DNA of 64,000 nt from Nymphaea colorata (taxonomy: Eukaryota > Streptophyta > Magnoliopsida > Nymphaeales > Nymphaeaceae): positions 2,087,528-2,151,527 of the forward strand of contig NC_045140.1 in the NCBI RefSeq assembly GCF_008831285.2. The letters are read 5' to 3'. Below, one piece after another: positions 1-8,763 of this stretch. Position numbers and translations under genes: made by a program. The first letter of the stretch is position 1. Every line of letters begins with the position of its first letter. Under the pieces are notes generated by a model. That model had not been told where the DNA came from, did not search any database, and worked only from the letters and a program-made list of their open reading frames with translations.

Positions 1-312
1 GGCGTGGCCAACGCCGATCTTTTAAAATTTTTTTTTCTTTTGGGGGGGATTCAATTCTCCATTTCAGTTTGTGCTCTTGCTCGACGTATTGAGTCGCACC
101 TTAAGCACTGAGAATATATGCTTCATGGTAACAGATGCGAAGCTTTCACCACTAAATCCTGCTTCTGTTGCCTTCACTATCTTGTATATATGGAAAGTGC
201 AAGGAATCTGTCGAAGATTGTGCTATTTTTCTGTAGTTCTCGTAGACCATAATTGTAGTTGGTGTTGATCTTATTTGTTTCAGTTTTCCCGTGTCCTTTT
301 GTTCTCTTTCAG

Positions 313-1925
313 ACTGAACCAGAGGAGAATGCAAACGTGAACAGAGAAGACAACAACAGGAAGAGGAGATTCGATAAATTAAGCAAAGTTGAAGCATCTC
401 TTGCTAGAGCTAGAACGGCCATCCGGAAGGCCGCCATGTATGGAAATCACACGCCCATAATGGATGCAGATTACACCCCCTGGGGACCAATTTACAGGAA
501 CCCGTTCAAGTTTCACAGGCAGGTTTTTCTACCAACTTTTGCACTGCGAAGTATGCATTCTCATTGGCGTAGAAGCAAACATATGAGATTGTTGCTTGCT
601 TAAAATTTTACATCCCCCATCATTCCATGCATGTTAAGTTTTATCCATTTTAACAACTTTCCTGCTATCTAAATATTGAATTAAAGCCGTCTATTTGTTC
701 AGAAGCTACATTGAAATGGAGAAAACGTTTAAGATCTATGTATACAAGGAAGGGGAGCCTCCGTTGGTTCATGATGGACCAAGCAGGAGCATATACTCTA
801 CGGAAGGTCGATTCATTCACGAGATGGACAAAGGAAACAGATTCGTTACAAATGATCCAGAAGAAGCTCATGCTTTCTTTCTTCCCTTCAGTATAGTGAA
901 AATGGTCCATTTCATTTTCATCCGCCAGAGGCGTGACGCCAAGCCAATCAAGCGCTTCGTGGCCGATTACATCGACGTGATCTCCAAGAAATATGGGTAT
1001 TGGGAGAGAAATCGTGGCGCAGATCATTTCATGGTTTCCTGCCATGATTGGGTAAGAGGACCTTGCTGCATTCCTTGCCCTGCTCGATTTCTGTTCTGTT
1101 TCTTCTCCGTGCCTCTTCTCGTGCTTTACTAATAATAATCCCCCTTCTCTTCCCCTGCATTATTCTACAGAAGAGAATTCAATCTATGCTTGGTGATTTT
1201 GGTTCGTCAAATGTTGATTTCTCAATTAAATGCAGGGGCCTATGTCGTCGAAAGCAAGCGCTTATCTGTACAACAACTCGATTCGAGTTCTCTGTAATGC
1301 CAACACCTCCGAAGGATTCAATCCGGCGAAAGACGCTTCGCTGCCGGAAATCAATATGAGAACCCATGACCTCACTCAGAAGGTTGTTGGGGGTCCCTCG
1401 CCCTCTCGCCGGCCAATCCTCGCTTTCTTCGCCGGAGGAATGCACGGCCCCATCCGGCCAGCCTTGTTGGAACATTGGAAGGGAAAAGATGCAGACGTCC
1501 AAGTCTACGAGTACCTGCCCAAGAAACTCGATTACTATGACCTCATGAAGAAGAGCAGGTATTGCCTCTGTCCATCTGGTTATGAAGTCGCAAGCCCAAG
1601 AATCGTGGAAGCTATCTACTTGGGATGCGTCCCAGTCATCCTCAAAGAGGGCTACGTTCTTCCATTCAGTGATGTGCTCAACTGGAAATCTTTTTCCGTC
1701 ACCGTGCCGGTGTCGGAGATCAGAAACTTGAAGAAGATCTTGATGGGGATCTCGACGAGAAGGTACCTGACAATGCAGAGGAGGGTGAAGCTGGTGCAAA
1801 GGCACTTTCTTGTGAACAACCCACCGAAGAGATATGACATCTTCCACATGATTCTGCACTCTGTGTGGCTGAGAAGGCTTAACCAGCGGCCTCACATCGG
1901 CTTCAAGAACTGGACGCGCTTTTGA
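313..1925 (+). CDS. GT47 exostosin-like glycosyltransferase, 5'-partial (copy A)
   Basis: This is the C-terminal 414 residues of a plant GT47 (exostosin domain) glycosyltransferase, a type II Golgi membrane protein family that adds sugars to cell-wall polymers; the acceptor is unknown. Exons are 313-518, 703-1051 and 1236-1925 (stop TGA 1923-1925), 206, 349 and 690 nt. The first exon, with the cytosolic tail and membrane anchor, lies left of the window; bases 1-312 read as the end of its intron, closing with a pyrimidine-rich acceptor. Seen motifs are DADYTPWGPIYRNP, SYIEMEKTFKIYVY, FMVSCHDW, GPMSSKASAYLYNNSIRVLC, NANTSEGFNP, LAFFAGGMHGPIRP, CPSGYEVASPRIVEAIY, VPVILKEGYVLPFSDVL and FHMILHSVWLRRLN, all family hallmarks. 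The intron at 519-702 has a GC donor; no GT donor nearby keeps the frame. The nearest relative in the window is the inverted copy at 8764-11531. No in-frame stop is seen, so it looks functional. Confidence 0.93.
519..702 (+). other. GC-AG intron in GT47 copy A
   Basis: The exon ends CACAG at 518 and the intron begins GCAGGT at 519. The acceptor AG is at 701-702. Joining 518 to 703 restores HRSYIEMEK, as in the family. The GT at 524 would put exon 2 out of frame. Paralogue B has GCAAGT at the same site. Confidence 0.85.
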
Positions 1926-2616
1926 TCTGAAAGCTTCCGAAGGTACAATGGTGTTCGGACTGGAGTCGACCATTTCCGCTGCAATATACAAACTGGGCTT
2001 GGGGCTCTGGAAGTTTTGTTGGGAGCTTAGTTTTTCTGAAAAGTGTTGTATGATTGTATCTCACGGTTTCAGCCAGCTGACAGCTAAAATCTTAGCCCAT
2101 GGATAAAAGTGAATGGCTGTACTCTTTCCCTTTTTTTTCCTACTTTCTCAGTTAGAGTAGCAGTTGTATTATTTACAGGTAAGCATGGCAGACTCACTGC
2201 CCAGCAGCCGAAACCTAATCCAACCTTCCCAATTTCATCTCTTAGTCCCAATTTCATCTCTTAGATACGGAGTATATTTACATATCGGTGGGTGGCCTTG
2301 TAAGATTTGAAATGCCTACAATCTATTTCGTAAAATTTAAAAAATTAATCTTACCTTCCATAATATGGCCAAAACTAAAGGCGGGCGGCCCTCTTGAAAC
2401 CACCTTCCATGTTATGGCCATAAATGAGACCTGTGTGAAAGCCAACCCTGTAGGAGGGGCTTGACAGGAACAAGTTGAGAAGTTGCCTAGTCAAACATAA
2501 GGTACATGGGAAAATTCAAGCCCTTGAAAAATATACACATGCACACCCGGCTGCACCCTCTGGCTAAATGTTAAAACCAGATGTTACCACATGGCTAAAT
2601 ATTTACATGAAAGGCA
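1926..2616. other. 3' flank of GT47 copy A, no further gene
   Basis: This should contain the 3' UTR of the GT47 gene and then AT-rich spacer. A short word, ATTTCATCTCTTAG, is tandemly repeated near 2233-2265. No canonical AATAAA signal was noticed close to the stop, and no gene is recognised. Confidence 0.5.
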
Positions 2617-2775
2617 TCATGAATTATCATTAAAAACATCATAAATTGTTGTTAATGTTCTCTTCAGGTGAGCGAGAGGTTCATCTCTATCATTAGAAAT
2701 GAAGTCCAAAAGCCCCGCCATGCCTTTGGGGTCTTGAGCTACATCGATGCCAGCAATGCATCGTTCAACTTTCAT
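2617..2775 (-). CDS. Orphan 52-codon ORF at the edge of the plastid insertion
   Basis: An ATG at 2775-2773 opens a 52-residue frame that ends TGA at 2619-2617. The peptide is well mixed in composition ([20 protein letters not shown], then [20 protein letters not shown] and a TIYDVF stretch) and does not resemble psbC, which stops matching just before it. It is not recognised. It could be a decayed exon fragment of a nuclear gene or transposon, or chance. No promoter or splice context supports expression. Confidence 0.2.
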   Translation of the reverse strand: MKVERCIAGIDVAQDPKGMAGLLDFISNDRDEPLAHLKRTLTTIYDVFNDNS

Positions 2776-3460
2776 GTCCTCTAATTACATCTTTTAAATC
2801 GCCTACACTAACAATCCAGCCTTCTTCCCCAAAGGAAAACTTTGGTAAATAACCAAATATAATACTTGGGCTAAGGGTCAAGTTGATAATTCTTCTTACA
2901 TGTCCATCACCAAGAGCCCCGGTATCATATATGCCCCCAAAATAAAGAGCCTTGAACACTAGGAGAAAAACGATTAGACCTAACAAGGTTAAGTGAATAC
3001 CCAAAATTGTGGTGATTTTGTTTCCATCTTTCCATAACAACCGAGGAATGGAAAGGATTCCTTAAGAGCCTTTGATTGAAGAAGCACATCATAAATACTG
3101 CCAAAGCCTAGGAGTGCAGAGGAAATTAAGTGAAGTACTTCAAATAAAAAGTATGGAAAGAGGTCTTCAATTTCTCCACCAGGGCCTACCCACCAGCCTA
3201 GAGTAGGTAGATGGGGAGGTAAAATCAATCCTTGTTCATATATAGGCTTCTCTGGTACAAAATGAGCCACTTTAAATATGTTCATTTCTCCACACCAGAA
3301 TATGATTGGGTCACATAAGCTCTGAATAATTTACCATATTTATAAGTCAGGCATTCCCCGCCCACCAAAGGAAACTGGTGGTTTCTTGGCCACAAGCAGC
3401 TAAACTTAACGTTCCATTAAAGAGCATTTCCACGGGGTATAACCTCCTTAAGGTTTTCAT
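2773..3460 (-). pseudogene. psbC: psbC fragment (plastid DNA in the nucleus)
   Basis: This is a decayed nuclear copy of the plastid gene for the photosystem II CP43 antenna protein. It starts at the normal psbC ATG (3460), overlapping the psbD end as in plastomes. Recognisable blocks are [84 protein letters not shown] and [20 protein letters not shown], then [11 protein letters not shown] and [11 protein letters not shown]. There are frameshifts near 3040 and 3290, in-frame stops and small deletions. Similarity ends abruptly around 2773, at the GGH that precedes VWLGSI in CP43, so roughly the last half of the protein is absent. It cannot encode a working product. Confidence 0.92.
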
Positions 3461-4348
3461 GAGGGTGATCTTGAGTCATCATCCAAGAATGAATACCTTC
3501 ATTTAAAATAAAATTTTTGGTGTAGAAAGTCTCAAATTTAGGATCTTCTACTGCCCATATTTTATGGGAAACGAAGTCATAGGCATGTAGGTTCAAAGCC
3601 AGACCGACTACCCCAAGAGCAATCATCCGCGATTGGTATAAATAACATAAAGAAATGTAACCAACTTTTATTGGAAAAAACAGCAATCACCATCTTCGAA
3701 TGAAGTATTTTCTACATTAGCACCATGAATAGCGCATAGAAAAGCATCACCCAATACTCCGGCAACTCCCATCATATGAAATTGGTTCAATGTCCAATTA
3801 TGAAACCCTTGGAAGGAAAGGATGAACTGAAATATAGCTGCTACACCAAAACTAGGCACAAAGAACCACCCTGACTGACCTAGTGGATAAATCAAGAGTA
3901 CATCGGAGAATGTGATTGTGTTATAATGTCTCAATTGAACAGATGGTGCAAGTTTGAATTGACATAACATGAAGTCTATTCGTCCGAAAGTGCCATGGAG
4001 TAGTGACAAAAGTCCACAAACTGCCTGAATGGCATCAACAAGTGAAATCTCCATAGGCTTCCAGGCTCCATTGCAGCAATAAAAAATGTGCTAAACTATT
4101 AGCAAGGGTAGAAATTGTAACTGTTAGGAAATTGCAGCCTTCCAAATAGGAAGTAGCCAATCCATGGGTATACCATGAAATTACAAAGGTTCTACATGTG
4201 AAGTACTCTCCTATAGTGAAATAGGCGCAAGGGAAGAGCAATAGACCAAACCAAACCACAAGCCGAAACGGTCTCTCTGTAGCCAGTCATCCATAATATC
4301 AAATACATCATTTTCTTCTTTGGTAAATCTACCAAGGGCTATAATCAT
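3417..4348 (-). pseudogene. psbD: psbD fragment (plastid DNA in the nucleus)
   Basis: This is a decayed nuclear copy of the plastid gene for photosystem II protein D2. It runs from the normal start (ATG 4348-4346; [20 protein letters not shown]) to the normal end (RGNAL and stop near 3417). Blocks such as [86 protein letters not shown] and [15 protein letters not shown] are plain. It is about 930 bases against 1062 for an intact gene, with a loss around the GPIAVFVSV segment, a larger loss in the middle and several frameshifts. The order psbD then overlapping psbC matches the plastid operon, so both came in one piece. Confidence 0.94.
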
Positions 4349-4959
4349 AGTGATCCTACTGTTTAACTACTTCAACCATTTTTGAACACCCGATATCATT
4401 ATCTGGGTATATGATGGTTCGATCATCTATAGATGATTCCTCGTCCACTACCCTTTTCAAAATTGTTGATTTCGAAGATACAATATAGACCCTTCCTTTC
4501 TACACTACCAAACTGACCTAGGCATGCTAGCTTACCTCAATTATTCTTTCCTATTCGTACGAACCATTAGATACCTGAATTGTCTTATGCCTTATCAATC
4601 AGATTAAATTTATGAAACAACTGGCAATGAGCAACTGATCCTTTGTTTCCCTCGCACTTCCTTCCTACATCTATCTCCCCTCCCATCCATCAACTGGTTG
4701 ATTGTTGGATCTTAGTGGTGATATTAAGAAAAAAATCAATTATTTATGCTATGGATTCTTGCAAATTCTCTACATATATGTAAATTAATAGATTCTCCTA
4801 ATTTCTAATTATGTGTATATTATACACTATATTACTATAATATAATATATACTACTATTTATTTCTATACTATTGTTTATAAATAATCTTGTTATAATCG
4901 AATAAAGTAGTAATAGTATTTTTTTGTTATTGTTTCGTTTTTCTATTGTTTTTTCTCCC
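4349..4959. other. AT-rich stretch between two plastid-derived blocks
   Basis: No gene is recognised. The part next to the psbD start may derive from the plastid psbD upstream region, but I cannot align it by eye. The stretch at about 4790-4880 is very AT-rich. The junction between two unlinked plastid segments must lie here. Confidence 0.4.
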
Positions 4960-5180
4960 TCCAATGAATCTCAAATTCTAGAGTATTTATTTCCAACCAG
5001 AATATAAGACAGCTATATGTTGTGTAATATCAATTATTTCTACGAATGGTGGTGAGATGATATCTTGAGCAATTACGTGTCTATGGCTCCTGACACAGAT
5101 AGATGCGTCGAGACTTCCATGTTGATCACTTCTAAATACAATTTTTTTCAAATTCATTAAAATTTCATGAATGATTTTTC
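4960..5180 (-). pseudogene. rpoA: rpoA internal fragment (plastid DNA in the nucleus)
   Basis: On the minus strand this matches an internal part of the plastid gene for the RNA polymerase alpha subunit. The matching stretch encodes the end of a helix before GTCDASICVKGP-like sequence, then VTAQDIILPP and EIIDNTQHIA-like sequence. It follows rps11 directly, as in plastomes, but the rpoA start and about the first 200 bases are missing, and the match fades near 4960. Stops and indels make it non-functional. It was identified from memory of the plastid gene; an alignment is needed for exact limits. Confidence 0.72.
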
Positions 5181-5189
5181 AGTTTTTTT

Positions 5190-5596
5190 CTAAATACGTC
5201 TTTTTTGGCAGTCTACATCCATTATGTGGCATGGGGTTACATCACACACAAAATTTAATTACCACTTGTACGAATCACTTGTAATGTTGCATTTCTCTTG
5301 CGACCGGGTCCCTTTATCATGACTTCTGCCCGTTGCATACCCTGGTCTACTACTTCATGATTAGGATTCCTGTGGTTTGAGCAGCAAATAAGGTACCCTT
5401 CTTGTGCCCTTGAATCTACAGGTACCCGCAGAAGACCAAGAAATGGCCAGACCTTATGGGTCTGTAACTGTAATGATAGTATCGTTGAAACTCACTAGAA
5501 CATGAATCACTCCTATTTGTCTTCTACAACCACTTTATGTGAACTAATACATCTATTTCTACGTGAAACAATTCTTGGTATAGGTTTTGTCCTATT
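5190..5596 (-). pseudogene. rps11: rps11 (plastid DNA in the nucleus)
   Basis: This is an almost full-length but broken copy of the plastid gene for ribosomal protein S11. The sequence aligns from the AKPIPRI start (about 5596, where the ATG is damaged) to the end ATHNGCRPPKKRRV (stop near 5190). It is about 407 bases against 417. Recognisable parts include the internal [13 protein letters not shown] and [14 protein letters not shown] equivalents, with frameshifts. It lies between rpl36 and rpoA, the usual plastid order, all on the minus strand here. Confidence 0.85.
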
Positions 5597-5720
5597 TTAT
5601 TGTCATCTCATAAATATGAGTAAGAGATACAAGACATATATCCATTTCATGTGAAAGCAAATCCGTTATTTATTTGTACATTATGTCACTTAGAAGGTGA
5701 AGTTCTTTTTTTGGTAAATA

Positions 5721-5833
5721 TTATCCTTGTCGCTGTTTATGTTTCGGTTTAGAACAAGTTACTATAATTCGTCCTTGCATATGGATCAGTCGGCATTTTT
5801 CACAAATCCTACAAACAATTTTTTTTTTTTCAT
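5721..5833 (-). pseudogene. rpl36: rpl36 (plastid DNA in the nucleus)
   Basis: This is a nuclear copy of the small plastid gene for ribosomal protein L36. The minus strand reads [27 protein letters not shown] and a stop at 5723-5721. It spans 113 bases against 114, so one base is lost, and a T-run replaces the first codons. It is upstream of rps11 as in plastomes. Confidence 0.85.
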
Positions 5834-6276
5834 ATTTGTTGTTCCTTAATTTCAAATCCACTCTTTGAAAGAAAATAAGTCTTTTTTCTTTAATATCTGG
5901 CAGCTAGCTGACTTTAATTCCAAGACCGGTTACATCAAGATAAGAAAAACGGGACCTCCTCAATAAATTATTGATGTGTTGTTTTTGCAATCCATACTTA
6001 ATGACATTATCTGAAAGTGATTTAATAGGCAAAGTATATCAATTCGATCCCTTTGTATGTTTTAATCGTAGTGTCTTAATCAACCAAAAACTAACGGCTC
6101 CTAAAACGCTAAAATTTGGACAGTGGGAAAACCATATTTTGCATAAAATAACTTGAATTAAAATATGTTTTGTATTAAGTAATCAATAAGCATGGCATCT
6201 CAACCTCATTTTGGAGTGTTCATGAAAGAATATTTTTCCACCAATCAAACCTGTTCTCATTCACCATCAACTTCCT

Positions 6277-6338
6277 TACTAGTTTCCTCTTTTTCGATGT
6301 ACAGTCTTACTAGTTTCCTCTTTTTCGATGTACAGTCT
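6277..6338. repeat. 31-bp tandem duplication
   Basis: Two adjacent, essentially identical copies of a unit beginning TTACTAGTTTCCTC and ending ATGTACAGTC. Such perfect pairs point to a recent slippage or end-joining event in otherwise decayed DNA. Confidence 0.85.
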
Positions 6339-6759
6339 GCAACTTTTCCATTAACTTTTCTAGGACTATGTTATCAATGCACTACGTTCGAGAACCAGCA
6401 TGCCAGTTCTAATTTGATCGTTCCAACCATGAGCATGGAATTAATCCCATTCAAGCGTCTTTACGGACAGTCCTTCCGCAATAGCTTCAAAATACCCTTT
6501 CGTAACTTGAGAGTATTTCAAAATTTTGCCGTGAAAAAGTCATTCATGTGGCCCTTTTTCGATGGACTAATCCTTTCTCAGGAAAGATTTTCCGTTTTCT
6601 TACGTTTAAACGAACAGGACTACGGTGGGAGTCAATATAAAAAAAAAATTCCTGGGCTCACCCAGGCGGCCCCCCCTCCCTCCACCCCTGCTTTGAGGGG
6701 TTGGCATAATAGATCGGATTTGACCTGATAAGCAGTCATTTTTCATTTTGAATTTTTAG

Positions 6760-6914
6760 GTCATCAACTTTTTATACCGCAAATGAAATCAACTTTTTAT
6801 ACCGCAAATGAAAACATTAATATGCAAATTAAAACATAATAGAATATTATCCCCAAAGCAGACTTGGTACCATGAAATATAGACAAGTTTGAGAAATATA
6901 GACAAGTTTGAGAG
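6760..6914. repeat. Two short tandem duplications
   Basis: A unit of about 25 bases (ATCAACTTTTTATACCGCAA...) is doubled near 6760-6812, and a 19-base unit (AAATATAGACAAGTTTGAG) is doubled near 6876-6914. Confidence 0.8.
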
Positions 6915-8763
6915 TAGAATTAGGACCTTTGTTGGAGGGAGGATAAAATACTCTTACTACTCACTCAACCAGTATATCATATAATTTATTAAAGAGTCTT
7001 TTTAAGTAAACCTAAAATTGCCACCATTCGTTTGCAATGCACGGTTCACTATAGATGAGAGAGCCTTGCTACTTGAGCCACACGTAAGTTGCCCTTAACA
7101 CTAAACAAAAAAAGCCATAAGAAAATTGTGGAAAACTCTAATGAAAGGTAAATGATCTTTTCAAATATGTTTTAACATTTTCCATTCATAAAGTGAGTGG
7201 TAGCAAGTTATATTCTATGAACTTAGGTATTTATTTGTAAATTTTCAAATGTTTAACCTTCTTTGTTCATAAAATAAAGTTAAAAGAAAATATGGGAGCA
7301 GCAATCTATTCCTAATCCTAAAAAGCGATCTAACGGTTCTGAATTTCCAATTGTGCCTCTTTTTTATTCGTACTTTTAAGGTTTTTGTGTTTCTTTTCAA
7401 TGTAATATCATGTTTGATTCACTTCTTCTCCACTTTTACTTGATCCTGTTACATAATTTAAACCTTTCGTTTGCAATTTTTTCAGGAATTAAATTGTAGG
7501 ATGTGGTAAAATGTAGGAACTAAATAGAGTTTTCATGATGAACAATGAACTCCAATAAATCACTGTCACATGTGTGACCTAAGCTAGCGTCATCTGAATA
7601 TGATTTGTCGTCTTCCTCAGTTTACGCTTTAATTTTATCGTTGGATGTTGGACTGCACTTAACAATGCTTATTTATTCAAAACGATTCAGGACAAACGGC
7701 TGGTATTTCCTTGTTTTTTTCCCACTTGTATTTTAACCACTGGTAGTCTATTTTCTATTATCACTAAAATTTTTAATTTGGGTATTGCTTATGTTCATTT
7801 GATTTCTTCTTACAATAATATGTCGTTTCTTCATGTTACCAATACTGTTTTTCCATGTTTTTTATAATGTTTATCTTCTAACTATTATTTGGTAACGTGT
7901 AATGAGTTTCGTCAGAGAAAATGGTCAATTTTGGACTTTGTATTCTTTTATCTTGTATAGTACTGAATTAAGATTGAACAAAACTGAGGTCAATGCATCT
8001 CTATGCATCATTAAATACATATAATGTCGTGGAAGTACTTTGTCGATTGTATACTGCCACAAGGAATACATTGTCACGAGAAATATTTGCTCGGTCAAAT
8101 ATTGTGACAGGATTATTATTGAGAATATGTTGTTGATTATGTATCCTTGACTATATATTGCTACAAAATATGTAAGTTGACTGTATATTTTTGTCATTAG
8201 TTAGGATTGTTGATTCTTTAAGTTAAACCAGATAGTTTGGTGATCATAAACTTTCAGGAACTAATATCGCTGTTGTCATAAGAAGACTGAGCAAGTACAA
8301 TATGTTAATGTACTTATGTTTTCTCATTCGGTCTTCTATCACAATGTAAATGTTAAATCTTTTGACAATGTTTGGTAGAATTCATAAGCTTTCTTTATTT
8401 TCATTCTGCTATCTCTATCTCTTACCCGACTAGAGAGAGATCCACAGGTTTTTTGAGTTTACACCGTAAAAGGTCTCGGCAGCTATCAGATAGCATAGAA
8501 ACCTGATATCAGTAGTTTCACGGAAGAATCATGTCATATCCCTTTTCAGTTTTCCTTTTCTCTTCTTCTTCCTTTCTCTTTTTGGTAGGATGGAGTTACA
8601 GGGACTGCTACCAATTCGTCATCTCTAACCTGAAAGACTGCAGTCGGCCGACGGAAGCTCCTCTAAAGAGACCAAGCTCTCGTTCAAAAATAGGAGACAA
8701 AGTAAACAAACAGAAAGAATACAAGAATATATCGTAAGAGTAGTGATTTTACAGTTCTAATCA

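Larger units (their letters stand above)
5834..8763. other. Spacer between plastid block and GT47 copy B
   Basis: No gene is recognised. An open frame at 6192-6728 (178 codons, +) has no family features. It contains a 31-base tandem duplication and a C-rich end, so I do not call it. Part of 5880-6600 could be more plastid or mitochondrial DNA, but I could not assign it. Short tandem duplications occur at about 6277-6338 (31 bp x2), 6760-6812 (25 bp x2) and 6876-6914 (19 bp x2). The rest is AT-rich. Confidence 0.4.

Noticed and set aside
6192..6728. 178-codon open frame
   Set aside because: It contains a perfect tandem duplication, no family motif, and ends in a C-rich run. There is no splice or promoter context, so it is probably chance in decayed DNA.
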